From Vanessa cardui (taxonomy: Eukaryota; Arthropoda; Insecta; Lepidoptera; Nymphalidae), in the NCBI RefSeq assembly GCF_905220365.1, contig NC_061140.1, forward strand, positions 11,906,501-11,970,500: DNA of 64,000 nt, read 5' to 3'. Both the position numbers and the translations under genes were made by a program. Shown here piece by piece: positions 11,567 to 23,508 of this stretch. Position 1 is the stretch's first letter. Each line of letters begins with the position of its first letter. The notes below the pieces were generated by a model that had not been told where the DNA came from, made no database searches, and saw only the letters and a list, made by a program, of their open reading frames with translations.

Positions 11567-12779
11567 TAATTTTTTTTTTATTTATTTATTTTGTCTCAGA
11601 CATAATCCATATTTTAATTTTAGTATTGCATGGTAACCTTGTAACGAATGTTAGTAAAAAGAAATAATAAAACAAACAAAATAAAACAGACACAAACACA
11701 AAAAACAAAAATCGTCATTCTTAGACAGCGTGTAGCCGTATCCAGTGGCGCAGTATTTCCGAGTCCCAGCGGTCAGTTATTAGGTTTTCACTTTTGGACG
11801 AAGTGACTCATGAGGAAGACTTAGGCGTATAATTCATTATGATTTTGTGTAAATTGGTCTTAATATGACGATGATTGTTCGAGCAGTCGGAAAAAATATA
11901 CCTACCAATAGAGATGTACAGTCGGGGTAAGAATAGGTTCGTCACCTTAAGATCTATTTTCGCGTGCTCAATATGAGCGATAATCTGCTTTACTGATCGA
12001 GAATGACCTATTGCATCGCAATGATTTGATGTTTAGATTCAAAAGGTACTAAGTGTTAAGACTTGACTAAGGAATTAATTTGAAAACTGACGAAGGTTTT
12101 CTTACTCTGACTACATAATGATATAAATGTGCTGTGATGACATTTATTCCACTAATCTAACTAGTTAATACCGGTTCGAACCGGTTTGATAATTCATAAA
12201 ATTTGAATGACTAAACATTATTACAGACAGCGATAGGTATACGCAAGTTTACAGCATCCAGACATCTGCAGCGTATTATAAACTAATTACTTCAACCAGT
12301 TGAGCTGAAAATTAAATCTTAATTACTCGACTACATACAAAATGCACTTTGATATAATAAATGCTCTTACTTTCACGTGAGACTGCTTTCATTCGCTAAA
12401 TTACCGGAATATATTATTACAGAATCATATGTACGCGTTATTTAATTATGAATTTATTGAAGCACGGATTTCAATTTTTTTATTGAAGTTAATAAATGTA
12501 AAAGTACTGTATTTAATAGCTGGATATGCCCCGCGGTTACACTTTGTAAAATTTATAGTATATTTTTAGCATTACATAATAAAAATCTGAAATAACGTTT
12601 TAAAACAACGCTGTATTTTCTATCGATATGTTAATATATTTCGATTATCAATTATAATAATTACCTAAATACAAAATTTAATTAACTCAAAAGCGAAAAT
12701 ATGACTCTTCTTTATTTCTCAATTCGTGTGAATACAGTAATCTGGCCTTATTTTTGTGCTTTATATTTATTAAGATCCT
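11567..12779. other. No gene; 16-bp palindrome
   Basis: ACCGGTTCGAACCGGT at 12170-12185 is a perfect 16-bp palindrome. The rest is AT-rich with no matched repeat. Confidence 0.4.
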
Positions 12780-13032
12780 ATAAATTACCCACTTCTGGAC
12801 TAAGGCCTCCTCTCGACCACGCTGTTCCAATGCGGGTTGGTGGAATGCACATGTGGCAGAATTTCGATGAAATTAGACACACGGAGGTTTCCTCAAAAGA
12901 TTTTCCTTCACCGCCGAGCACGAGATGAATTATAAATACAAATTAAGCACATATAGTGGTGCTTGCTGGCTATGAACCCGAAATCATCGGTAAATATGCA
13001 CGCGTTCTAACCACCGGGTCATCTCAGCCCTG
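12780..13032 (-). mobile_element. SINE family A, near full length
   Basis: Covers GTTCCAATGCGGGTTGGTGG, TTTTCCTTCACCGCCGAGCA and the inverted tRNA-like head (GCGTTCTAACCACCGGGTCA). It lacks the (GTT)n tail and has a deletion near 12812. Confidence 0.85.
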
Positions 13033-13555
13033 AGATCTAAGAGAAAAAATTACAGGCTGTTAATTTACTTTTTTTTTATATTTATTAAGATAAATAGAAC
13101 GCCATCTATCGCCCAAATAGCGTAAACAAATACATATAAATCTTAAGTTGTTATAACTTTTGAAACATAACTTTGTGTGAAATAAGAACGTAACGCTAAC
13201 TCTTTTCCATAATATTAATTACAAAGTTGTCAATCAACTTCAATTTTGACATATTACATCCTGCTAAAGTCAACAGTCAATCTAACGTTAAGTAATGAGT
13301 TTGAGTTGCCTCTTTTGGCAAAGAGATCTTCAAGAAAACATAAAATTAATTAATTTATTTTAAATAGGATTCAGTAGCAAATAATCATAACTGTATTATA
13401 TACCAATTGCAAAATGTTCAGTCAAAATTGTACCCCCTCTTGGGGGCGTAATCTGGTGATGCGATACGTTAAATAAATACATTTTATTTTATATTACAAT
13501 AAAGTATTAGAATAAGGCGATAGCTTAGTTACTTATTGTATTTTATATTTATATT
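13033..13555. other. No recognisable feature
   Basis: AT-rich, with a short C/G-run motif (CCCCCTCTTGGGGGC) at 13433-13447 able to form a small hairpin. Confidence 0.4.
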
Positions 13556-13816
13556 GTAGGTTGGCGGACGAGCATATGGGACACTTGATGGTAAGTGGTC
13601 ACCATTGACAACGACGCTATAAGAAAAATTACTTATTCCGTAGTCAATGCGTCACCAACCGTAAGAACTAAGATGCTATATCCCTTGTGCCTGTAGTTAC
13701 ACTGGCTCACACACCCTTCAAACCGGAACAACAATATTGCGTGCTGTTGTTTAGCGGTAGAATATCTGATGAGTGGATGGTACCCAGGCGGGCTTGCAAA
13801 AAGCCCTACCACCAAG
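13556..13816 (-). mobile_element. Family B, near full length
   Basis: Runs from TAGGTTGGCGGACGAGCATA to AAGCCCTACCACCAAGG, with small internal deletions. The sense strand is minus by the tail rule. Confidence 0.85.
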
Positions 13817-14780
13817 GAAAATAAACGATATATTTAATACTCTTAGTATGTTAAACGATTGTATTAAAAAAAGAGAAAACAGTAAGGGTTTATTAAAGAA
13901 AATAAACAATATTATAATAACAACAAATTAAACGTGATCCATAATAGATTTCTTCATGTCAATACGCTCTTGATATGTTGAACTAGCTGTGCAGCTAGAC
14001 TACAAGAACCACGATTACATTTACTACACTTTATATTCACAGTAGCGTTCCTTCAGAGGGCAGATACTATTACGGCGTACCAACTTTTAATTCTTTAACG
14101 CAGATGTGTCCGATACTCAATCATTAAAAAATATGCCTAATTTTTAAACATACCTTAAAATTTATCGTCCAAAAATACCATGAAATTCTTGAAAACCTTG
14201 AGTAATACTATATAATTTTCAAAGACCCACAAAAAATAGATATGAAATATTTTTCTCTCATAATACAAAATCATGTCAGGAACAGCTAATTGCAAAAACA
14301 TACGCAATTACAAACGGAAAACTACCGGCATTCAAATAAATTATAACAAGAAGAAATATTTTAAAACGTAGGTACTTCATAATCTTGGCACATCTCTTCC
14401 TTATAGTGCAGCATAGTTTATCGAGGCAAGTTCTTCTCGTTACAGGATAAACGAATTTGATCTTTACGTCTTAAGGAATAAGGAAGATTTGTATGAAGTA
14501 ACATTGTAAGTGTTTAAAGGATTCGTAAGGGACGTGACGCAGGAGATGCCAGTTTATGCGGGAAAACATATTTTATTAAAATTTTCCATCTCCCCGGTTA
14601 CGTTCAAACATTCCCATAGAGTATTTAAAATTCAGATGCGGTGACCTTAACTGGAATATTTGAGATTCGTTCAGGGAGGATGATAAATTCTTTTGAACGA
14701 ATCTTGAAAATAGCTAATCTGTGTCTTGATGTTCAACTCATTTTATTTTTAATAAAATAAACCAATTATAATATTAAATA
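13817..14780. other. No recognisable feature
   Basis: AT-rich unique-looking DNA. No open frame longer than about 60 codons. Confidence 0.4.
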
Positions 14781-14784
14781 CTTA

Positions 14785-14990
14785 AATATATACAAATATG
14801 AATCTAAAAATAGTTACTGTGTAATTCTTGGCCGCATGAAATGGTAGCAAGAATACTTGCAGCATTTCCCTGTTGAATCGCAATTCCGATACTCTGAGCT
14901 AAAAACGAACCAGTAGAGGCAATAAGTTATATTTTTGATGAAGCCTTTGCTCCACTATTCCGAGGGCTAAGTGTATGTAACAAATTCAAT
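14785..14990 (-). pseudogene. Family E: degraded LINE C-terminal peptide, copy 3
   Basis: Minus-strand translation in one frame gives GSFLAQSIGIAIQQGNAASI followed by LATIS, matching copy 2 residue by residue apart from conservative changes. The upstream part is in another frame, after a deletion of the GDRRA segment. The flank CAAATATGAATCTAAAAATA resembles that of copy 2. Confidence 0.6.
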
Positions 14991-15094
14991 TTAAAATTAA
15001 ATTAAATTTAAACTCAATCGATTATACATATCTGTAATACGATCACATGATACAGTGTATAGTGATATCGATCAAGATAACTTCGCTCTAGTCA

Positions 15095-15235
15095 ATGACA
15101 CTATAAAAACAAACCAACCACTTTTTATACCTTCGATGCGCCGACATTCATAGAATACAAGATATTATCCTTTGTACCTGTAATTGCGTTGGTATACTCA
15201 CCCTTTAAACCGGAACCACAGCAATACAAAGTATT
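15095..15235 (-). mobile_element. Degenerate family B fragment
   Basis: TTTGTACCTGTAATTGCGTT and CACCCTTTAAACCGGAACCA match the central part of family B with many substitutions. Confidence 0.5.
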
Positions 15236-15536
15236 TCTATTTGAAATTGGAATCTTGGAATGATTTAATATGTTGATACAAGTACCTTATAATTGAGGCT
15301 AATAACAGCCCGTCTTTTATATAACATTTATGGTTGATAGATCACATAAATCTTCGGCGATTGTTACTCTACAGTCTCGTAAGGATAATTGAGGTCTTAT
15401 GTATTTAATTTATGTTTCATCTCAAGCTTTAGTATAGAAATATCTTGGACAAATCTTCTGAAACTAGAGGATTAAACACAGTTTGTGCATTCACCACTTT
15501 GACCTGAAGCCACACTGTGTGTGTATTTGGCCAACA

Positions 15537-15650
15537 GCCTCACCAACCCGTATTGGAGCAGCGTGATGAAATATGCTCTGACCCTCTCCTCAAACAGAGT
15601 GGAGACCTTAGTGCCCAGCAGTGGGAAATTTACAGGCTGTTACTGTACAG
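15537..15650 (+). mobile_element. SINE family A, 3' fragment
   Basis: CACCAACCCGTATTGGAGCA through CAGTGGGAAATTTACAGGCT. 5' truncated, with no (GTT)n left. Confidence 0.75.
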
Positions 15651-16397
15651 GCACTTAAATTAAAAAGTTCTAAAATAAGTTTATGATATACAATAGTTTC
15701 TTATTCGTTTCCTAATTCACTAATTTGTGAATATTTTTACTCAAAGAATCTGAAAAATTGTGACACTAGAAGAAGCTACTTATTATGCAGTTATGATTTG
15801 TTCAGTATCTATCTTTACTTTTGATTTGTACATTTATGTAAATATTTAATGAGAATAATTCTTATGTAAATAAATAAAAGATTTATTCTATTCTATGATG
15901 ATAATTATGGTTCTAAGAACGAATGAGGAAGCAACATGGCAATATTTGCACAAAACCTGGAAACCGATTGGATCTTTGCCAAACATGAATACTTTGTATA
16001 TTACGACTTAAAAAAATAAACAAATGAGTCTGTATAAGTGCTGATATAAGCGAGATAACATCATGATATCAAATCTAAGTAAAGTTGTAAGGTTACGTGA
16101 AAGACACTTTTTTATTTTGGCTCAGAAAATAATTAACGTTTGTAACGACAATAAAAATAGCGGATCAACTAGACATATAATTAGTTGTACAATTTGAATT
16201 AGGAATTTTACTCACAAATCAGTCTTTCACTTTTAGCTTACTTCGAAATGCAAGTGAATTTGGATACAAGATACTAATTTAGTACGATCAGACTGATCAA
16301 ATGGAGAAGATAATAATAAGAGAAGACTCATAACAACCCAATAATCTGAATTGAAGACTGTCATTTAATATACAGGATATTATATATACATCTCATT
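15651..16397. other. No recognisable feature
   Basis: Intervening AT-rich DNA. An ATG-to-stop scan gives only very short frames. Confidence 0.4.
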
Positions 16398-16690
16398 CTT
16401 GGTGGTAGGGCTTTGTGCAAGCCCGCCTTGGTAGGTACCAGTCAACTCATCAGATATTCTACCACCAAGCAACAGTACTTAGTATTGTTGTCTTCAGTTT
16501 TGAAGGGTGAGTGAGCCAGTGTAAATACAGGCACAAAGGATATAACATCTTATTTCTCACGGTTGGTGGTAAATTGGAAATGTAAGGACTGATTAATGTT
16601 TCTTACAGCATCCTTGTCTATGGGTGGTGATGATCATATACTATCAGGTGGCCCATATGCTCGTCCGCCAACATATAACATAAAAAAAAT
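16398..16690 (+). mobile_element. Family B, near full length
   Basis: Shows the complete sense order from CTTGGTGGTAGGGCTTTGTG to CGTCCGCCAACATATAAC and an ATAAAAAAAAT tail, which fixes the retroposon orientation of the family. Confidence 0.9.
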
Positions 16691-17442
16691 AAATGATTTA
16701 GTTGCTTACTAGATATGACTCAGACATTGTCATAAACTACATACATCGTACAACCAGATAACTCGTTATCATCTATTGTGCCTGTACTCAAACTAGCTCA
16801 CCAAAAAGCAATACAGTGCAGTTTGTCAGCAGAATAAACAGCAGGTACACATCCAGGTTGTCGCAAAAAATATAAAACAGCGTAAATCCTTGAAAGGAGT
16901 ACATAATCATCTGTTGTTGCCTACTCTGTGTAAGAAACTCAACGGTAGCCGAGCAGTTAATGAGGCCGCTTTGTTACCCGTCTCGCTGGCTTGCCGACAT
17001 CGCGCACGGGCGTTTGGTGGCGTGCCATAATTTTACTTAAGCTTATTACACGAATTTCTAATTTGAATAGTAATTCGACTTAATTGTTCAACTTCTTTTA
17101 ACGTTACGCCGGTGTTTTCTCGAACGATGTTCTCTTCGAAATGTTTTAGCGGATTACAATGTTACTATGTAATGTGGCTTGGATTTTGATTATGGAAAAA
17201 CCCAAGTAATGTAGAAGACATTTTGTAAAAGTGGTTGTATAATTTTATTTTCAAAATTTAAAATTGAAATACACTTTATACAAGTAGCAAATTATATCTC
17301 TAACGAATATTTGATTATGAAATAATTTGAATTCCAATTTAAAAACTTAGTACAATTTTGGAATTTAGAACCAACAATAATGTTATGAGTTAGTCTTTTC
17401 ACTAATTATATAACAAAGTTTTATTAATTCTAATACTTCGTC
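16691..17442. other. Spacer with GC-rich island
   Basis: At 16930-17035 base composition shifts clearly to G+C with several CpGs (GTCTCGCTGGCTTGCCGACA, CGCGCACGGGCGTTTGGTGG). I see no open frame or repeat match. It could be a remnant of an unrecognised element or an isolated promoter-like patch. Confidence 0.35.
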
Positions 17443-17690
17443 GAAGGGTTTTGTCTAAGCTCTGGGTGTCATATATTTATCCCATGTTCTAGGACCAAAT
17501 AGCAATATTTCCGATTTGAAGAGTAAGCCAGTATATTATTGGCACAAGTGACATCTTAGTCCCTGGGGTTTGTGGCGCATTGGTGATCTGATATCGTCTG
17601 CATGTTTATTATTTTACACTACCATTGTATATGAAGAGTGGTGACCATCAGGTGACCCATTTGTTCGTCAACTTCTTTGACATCAATAAA
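17443..17690 (+). mobile_element. Degenerate family B copy
   Basis: GGGTTTTGTCTAAGCTCTGG, GATTTGAAGAGTAAGCCAGT, CATCAGGTGACCCATTTGTT occur in sense order. Confidence 0.6.
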
Positions 17691-18084
17691 TCCATCTCTC
17701 TAAAACTAAACAGCTGTCATTAATTAAATCACACGTAAAACACATTTAAATAATACAAACAACATCAGCTTGCAAGAATCTTACTAAATATATTCCTACA
17801 GATGTAGAGAGCAGAGATTGCCCAGTTTATGTTACGTTGTACGAAAGCTTTAACCGAAAATACTAGATCTAAATCAGAAAGTATTGGGAGGATATAAAAA
17901 GTGCACATGTCCACCAGTCTGTACAGCAGTGATGCGATAAAATCCTTTGCCAGTGGGGTATCTGAAGTGTCAATATTGGCATAGATTGATTAAATCTATT
18001 GCACTTGGACTGACTTCTGACGCTTCTAACTCATGACTTTCACAGCGCAACGTGACTTATTTACACATATGTAGTTTCATTTAT

Positions 18085-18265
18085 TGGTAGAGCTTTATGC
18101 AAGTCGGTCTGGGTACCACTTTCTAATCAGATATTCTACAGCCAAATAGCTATTCTTAGTATTTTTGCTGTCTGGTTTGAAGGATGAGTGAGACAGTGTA
18201 ACTATGGGCCTAATGGATATAAAATCTCAGTTCCATTGGCAATAAAGCGCTAATGTCGTTGGCCC
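18085..18265 (+). mobile_element. Degenerate family B copy, 3' truncated
   Basis: TGGTAGAGCTTTATGCAAGT to GGATATAAAATCTCAGTTCC follows the family B sense strand. Confidence 0.55.
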
Positions 18266-18642
18266 GTGGTGGACACTTGTCGGTCCGACTACCAAACCTT
18301 AAAAAATGGATTTCAAGACACGATCTCGATATCCTTATAATCTATACGACACAAAAGGAAAAAATAATTGAAGCTTTTAAAGCGCTTGTGTCGCTACTAA
18401 GTTCACAAACACCTTATTTCACTTCACAAAAAGCTGTCTATGGAAGCATATTAATCTGAATAAAGATTTAATACATCAATCTTAATTTCAGAATTACGGC
18501 ACGTAGCTGTCATTCTTCTCAAATTAAAATAATTAATGACACTTTTTTTCCCACAAGAGACTTAGAAATGAAAGTGAAAAATCAAATTCGATCGAACCGA
18601 ATGAAAATTGATAATTCGTGACGTTTTAACTTTACGATGGTA
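18266..18642. other. No recognisable feature
   Basis: Spacer between a family B copy and the TIR element. The end of a 68-codon open frame (18253-18459) lacks any motif. Confidence 0.4.
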
Positions 18643-18962
18643 TAGTATGACACAACTTAGATGTAGCATCGGCAACTTCAATAAAACCTATTTCTGCCGA
18701 TTTATGCAACCAATAGAAATAACTCCTTATCGCGCTATTCGACGCTATTCATCGCTATAGATTCTCCCGTCTGTTCAACCCGAGAAAGCAAGTGCATGTA
18801 AATCGACGTGTCAAATTGACGAATATATTGGGTCATATGGTATATATCATAGAGCATATTCACATATGAAATAAATATTCATAATTTGGTATAGCGTACT
18901 TAATTCGGATGTGATCGGTTTTACGAATTTTGCCAATGCTACATCTAAGTTGTGTCGTGCTA
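18643..18962. mobile_element. MITE with 33-bp terminal inverted repeats
   Basis: The left end TAGTATGACACAACTTAG plus ATGTAGCATCGGCAA and the right end (reverse complement TAGCACGACACAACTTAG plus ATGTAGCATTGGCAA) match at 30 of 33 positions. The 320-bp interior has no coding capacity. A second copy starts at 63039. This is a non-autonomous DNA transposon; the superfamily is undetermined because the target duplication is not clear (TA possible). Confidence 0.85.
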
Positions 18963-19473
18963 CACTAATTTAAAATGATTGGCTTGTATTTTTAATATTC
19001 GATTTTATTTTAGTAGCATAAGTGATTGAATATACTAAAGCTCTTTGATATTTATATTGCTTGCTAAGCAGCTTCACGGAGCCTCATTTTGTTATTTATT
19101 AGGTAACTTGTATGTTTTATATATTCAATGTTTAAAGGTTTCACTTTGAAATAAATAATATATAACATCTTATTTACTATAAAAGTGTCTAGAACCCCGA
19201 CGGCTAGCGGAGGTCTTATCTCATATTCGGAAGAATGTTTGGAAATTATTCCACATTGTTTCTTCCTTTATATGTTTGTACAAAACAAATGTTTGGAAGA
19301 AACATATGAAGAAGAATTAATTCTGAAGAATTAATTGCAACCTGCAAGTGATGAATAAAGAAAATCCTTCAAACTTTCACAATATCTTCCTTCATCCCTG
19401 ATTCTGAATTTTAGTTCGTATCCAATTCTAAAAATGTATATAATTATGTAACTAACATTGAATGAATACAATC
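18963..19473. other. No gene; small direct repeat
   Basis: GAAGAATTAATT recurs as two adjacent units at about 19310-19336. A weak inverted SINE A trace may lie at 19200-19262. Confidence 0.35.
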
Positions 19474-19655
19474 CATATTAATATTATCAATGTAAAAGTA
19501 ACTCTGTCTGATGTTACTTTTTCACGACCAAATCAATGAACTGAATTTGATGAAATTTGGTGTGAAGCAAACTTGAACTGCAAGAAAGGACATATTTTGC
19601 TACTGGCTACTTTTTTGCTAACCCAAACCCCCTCAACGCGAGCGCACAAGTAGTA
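19474..19655 (+). mobile_element. Family H element, degenerate
   Basis: Family H begins TATTAATATTATAAATGTGA, contains AACTCTGTCTG and GAATTTGATGAAATTTGG, and in good copies ends GGGCGACAACTAGT. The CTAGT end recalls lepidopteran non-autonomous Helitrons (recalled, not verified). This copy's 3' end has decayed. Confidence 0.65.
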
Positions 19656-20142
19656 ACTATTAAACGTTTAATTTTTCAAGAAAATTCTAGAGAGTTAAAT
19701 TGCTAGATCAAAACGAAATATATTGTGTTCCCGTTCAGTTTATATGAATGTAAATGAAGGGAAGTTATGTTCAAAACGAGCTGGGGGCAGCGGGGGTCTC
19801 GTCAAAGCGTTTCAGATCTCTATGTAAATTTGTGAAACTCTAACACGTTCGAAACTTGAATTTCAAGTTTAAACGCCTCATTTAAGGACAATTTGCTTTT
19901 CAAAAGGCCCAGTAAATATTTATAAAGAAATTACGGAGTTTTGTTCTTAGTACATAATTAGTGCTGTTGAAATTCATTTTGATATTTTATAGCAGAGTCG
20001 TTAATATTATGGATCTACTTAAATCCTTTATTGAATTCATCATATGTATTGAATAAGAGTCATCATAAAATAAACTGAATAGTTTTGATAATAATTAAAT
20101 GACAATGATATCATTATTATTAAGAAATCCGTATGAATTAAA
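19656..20142. other. No recognisable feature
   Basis: A short mixed patch (GAGCTGGGGGCAGCGGGGGT at 19779) lies within AT-rich DNA. Otherwise nothing assignable. Confidence 0.35.
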
Positions 20143-20470
20143 CAGCAACAAAAACAACAGCCTGTAAATTTCCCAGTGTCCTCCTCTCCCTTTGAGGAGA
20201 AGGTTTGGAACATATTCCACCTCGCTGTTCTAATGCGGTTTGGTGGAATGCACACGTGGCAGAATTTCAATGAAATTATACACATGCAGGTTTCCCCACG
20301 ATGCATTACTCCACCGCCGGCTGGTGTGAATTATACACAAATACACTGAATATTCACTTGCACACTAATACTTGCTTAAAGCATGAATATTCAGTGGTGC
20401 TTGCCAGGGTTTAAATCCGCAATCACCGGTTAAGATGCACGCGTTCTAACCACCGGGCCATGACGCCTCA
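20143..20470 (-). mobile_element. SINE family A, full length
   Basis: Runs from the A/C-rich tail complement (CAACAAAAACAACAGCCTGT) to the inverted box B and box A (GTTCTAACCACCGGGCCATG). It contains an extra direct repeat of GAATATTCA-type sequence around 20345-20395. Confidence 0.85.
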
Positions 20471-20968
20471 TGAATTAAATGATTTAAAAAAAAAAGTTAA
20501 TATAACAATAAGAGCGGCTGTGATAAAAGGTAAGGTCTGGCAGATCAGGAGCAACACTTCTTAATTAATTTATTGTTTATGCCAGTTCCAAGTAAAAGAA
20601 CTTCGATCCAAAAAACACCAAAAGCAATAATAATATTTATAAAACATACAATTTGAAATAATTTCGAATCGCACGATAGTAAAATTATTAATTTGACATT
20701 TACGCCGGAGCTTAAAAGAGAAACATCGCTAGCGTAGTTTTTGAATCTAATTAACTCCTGTCGCGATAAAATTAATTTATAACCCGAAATTAGACTAAAA
20801 AAACTCTGCGGTGTTTTTTTTAAATTGCTAGCCGGCTATGAGATGGTAATATTGTGCCTAATGTAACTTTGTTGTTATTACAAGTATATGAATAATTTGT
20901 GTGATTACATTTTTATATGTACGTGTATATACGTAAATATAGTTTGCTTATAATATTATTTGTACTGT
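20471..20968. other. No recognisable feature
   Basis: AT-rich spacer between two SINE A copies in the same orientation. Confidence 0.4.
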
Positions 20969-21253
20969 ACATTTCCTACTGCAGAGATAAGGCCTCCTCT
21001 TCCATTAAGGAGATGGTTTGGAACATATTCCACCTCGCTGTTCCAATGCGGGTTGGTGGAATTCACATATGACAGAATTTTGATGAAATTAGACACGTGC
21101 AGGTTTCTTCACGATGTTTTCCTTCGCCGCCGAGCACAAGATGAATTATAAACAAAAATGAAGCACATATTATATACAGTGGTGCTTGCCTGGGTTTGAA
21201 CCCGCAATCATCGGTTAAGATACACGAGTTCTACCCACTGGGCCATTTCAGCT
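20969..21253 (-). mobile_element. SINE family A, nearly full length
   Basis: Well conserved body (GGAACATATTCCACCTCGCT, GTTCCAATGCGGGTTGGTGG) and inverted box B (GGGTTTGAACCC). The tail is missing. Confidence 0.85.
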
Positions 21254-21821
21254 TATTTGCACTATTTTACTCAAATAATATTATATACACATAATGTGAC
21301 TTGTATGTGTGTAACGGTCGTTATTGTTAAGCCACTGGTGTATATAGCGTCTGTGATAATGATATTCTTCGAACCAGTAGACTTAAAAGTAGACTCAAAC
21401 CTTTTTGGTGTCAGTAGCGTAATGATTTATGTCGTGTCCACTCCTAGCACAAGCTTTAGATTTAATTGGAGATGTAAATAAGATATCGATAAATAAGGCT
21501 TAGTCCATAAAAGGCTTATAAATTATAAAAATCATGGTAAATCTATGCGTATTTGTTGATTTCTGGGCCAAGATTTTATGATATAGATTTAATTTTATTT
21601 TATCCACTTACTCGTTTTATGTAATTCAAATCGTCGAATAGAGTTACTACTGAGTTTCTTACTCGTACTTTTTGACTTTTAAAACCGGTGACAACCATAG
21701 CCTTAATATATAGCAAGCAAAACAGACAGACAGACAAGATTAGGAAGTTTTATTAGTAATTCCTTAGAGTAGTTTTAAAATGATTTTGTAACGCTTAATA
21801 CGATTCCAAATTCCAGTACAG
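21254..21821. other. No gene; possible old LINE trace
   Basis: GAGTTACTACTGAGTTTCTT at about 21641 and TTTTAAAACCGGTG at about 21677 weakly recall a LINE 3' UTR on the plus strand. The 74-codon frame at 21257-21481 is unsupported. Confidence 0.3.
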
Positions 21822-21940
21822 ACAACAACCACAACAACAACAACAGCCTGTAAATTTCCCACTGCTGGGCTAAGGCCTCATCTCCCTTTTGAGGAGAAGG
21901 TTTGAAACATATTCCATCACGCTGTTCCAATGCGGGTTGA
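21822..21940 (-). mobile_element. SINE family A, 3' end with long tail
   Basis: The tail appears as a run of ACAACAACAACAACAG before CCTGTAAATTTCCCACTGCT. The copy is truncated after GTTCCAATGCGGGTTG. Confidence 0.85.
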
Positions 21941-22514
21941 TTCCAATATAAGCTTTACATTTTTCCATACCAGAACAAGATACCGTTTATAAATATGCAC
22001 ATGAACCAAATTATCGTCGAAATCATGACTTACGACTCTGACCCACGTCATCCAATGGACATTTCGGCATTCATATAAATATCAAACATGCAATCATGAT
22101 ATTAATTAATACACATATCAATTAATTACATTATTATAACAATAACCAGTAATTAGATGTGTTATTGACGTTCAATGATATATTAGTAATTCAAAGAATT
22201 CCGTATTTAAAATACATGAATATTACTTCGTAACAGATAATTATATCATAGAGAGATATCAAAATAGGAAATTTAATTAATTAAGCTTGTTTTAACTTGA
22301 TTAATGATTTATTTCTTATATTTCCTGAGCTTTTGTATATCGATTGTTTTATGACATACCATACCATATTAGGCAAGTTTTTCCTCTCTTCATTACAGTA
22401 TAGTAGAAAAGAAATGACCAATATACTAATAGCTATTAAACTATTATTATATAGTAGCTCTTTCTTTTCATATTCAATTTTGTATAAAAAATAGACACAA
22501 AAGACCCGCCTGTT
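21941..22514. other. No recognisable feature
   Basis: AT-rich DNA. The Ser/Phe/Leu-rich frame at 22297-22494 is not gene-like. Confidence 0.4.
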
Positions 22515-22655
22515 GAGTTTCTTTCGCCGGTTCTTCTCAGGTCATGGTATTTTCGTTTCCGAAACGGTGGTACTGTTTCATTTGATCATCAATAATTAAT
22601 TGTAAAACTATTGAAATAAGTAATTTGAGTTTAAGTGTAAGTTTGAGTTGCGAAA
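22515..22655 (+). mobile_element. LINE 3' UTR fragment
   Basis: GAGTTTCTTTCGCCGGTTCT followed by CCGAAACGGTGGTA is the sense order of the LINE 3' UTRs seen inverted at 27.1 and 53.4 kb. Confidence 0.55.
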
Positions 22656-22877
22656 GTGATTCTGTGGCGCCCGTTGAGAAGACGGAAAGGTACCGCTGGT
22701 CTGGCTGGTTAGTAAGTATTTCAGTGTGATGGGCGCACTCATCCTGGACGCCTGCGAGTCCCACATAACTCCTCACTTCAAGTCGGGGAAACGCGTAACG
22801 AGTTTCTTTAGCGAGAAGAAAAAAAGTTTTTCGTCTCGTTTTTTCTAATAGTACCTTAACTTTGACCTTCACTTTGA
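22656..22877 (+). other. Unassigned GC-richer block with short open frame
   Basis: A clearly less AT-rich 200-bp block. GGTACCGCTGGTCTGGCTGG recalls family N near 10540. On the plus strand an open frame runs from EDGKVPLVWLVSKYFSVMGA to SSRFF and stop (about 56 codons). On the minus strand a 111-codon frame (22537-22872) also crosses it. Neither has a motif I recognise, and both run into the LINE fragment or its flank, so I favour a retroposon remnant. Confidence 0.35.
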
Positions 22878-23135
22878 ATGAATCCGAGATGGTCCAGTGA
22901 TTAGAACACGTTAATCGTAACCGATTTAATCTTAATCAAATCGGGTTCAGCTTAACTGAATTTTCACGTGCATGATTTAAAATTCATGTCGTGTTCGCTG
23001 GTAAAGACCAACTTTGTGAGGAGATCTGCCTGCCTGCCTAATTTCATTAAAATATTTCAGATGTGTACTCATTGACCCATATTTGAGCGGTGTGGGAGAA
23101 TAAACTTTAAACCTTCTCCACCAATGAGAAAGAAA
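22878..23135 (+). mobile_element. SINE family A, diverged
   Basis: The head ATCCGAGATGGTCCAGTGAT is intact, box B is degraded (CGGGTTCAGCTTAAC) and the 3' half is strongly diverged (AAACCTTCTCCACCAATGAG). Confidence 0.65.
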
Positions 23136-23261
23136 ATCTAAAGACCACTTTTCTTATTATAAATTTTGCATTGATAAGATCAGAAAAGATCTTAATCAGA
23201 CTGACAAGCCTGTCGATAAAAAAGTTTTTTTTTTTATAAAGAATCACTATTTACATTTATA

Positions 23262-23340
23262 ATATTAATATACATTATATTATATAAATTTAAATTAATA
23301 TTATATTATGTAAATTTAAATTAATATTATAAATGTGAAA
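23262..23340. repeat. Short tandem duplication
   Basis: A unit of about 28 bp with core AAATTTAAATTAATATTAT occurs twice in tandem just at the 5' edge of a family H copy. Confidence 0.7.
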
Positions 23341-23486
23341 GTAACTCTGTCTGACTGTCTACCAAACCACTGAACCCCATTTGATGAAATTTGGCAAAGC
23401 AAACTTGAAGTACAAGGATATAGGCAATTTTTGCCTAACACATGACTATCAACCCCCTAAAACGTGAGCCAAGCAGGTGATAATTA
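23321..23486 (+). mobile_element. Family H element
   Basis: TTAATATTATAAATGTGAAA through AACGTGAGCCAAGCAGGTGA. The CTAGT end is mutated. Confidence 0.7.
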
Positions 23487-23508
23487 GGAATTCTAACTAA
23501 TAATTCTT

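Noticed and set aside
22537..22872. 111-codon minus-strand open frame as a gene
   Set aside because: It spans a LINE 3' UTR fragment and an unassigned block. The translation shows no domain, and the compositional change inside it follows the repeat boundary.
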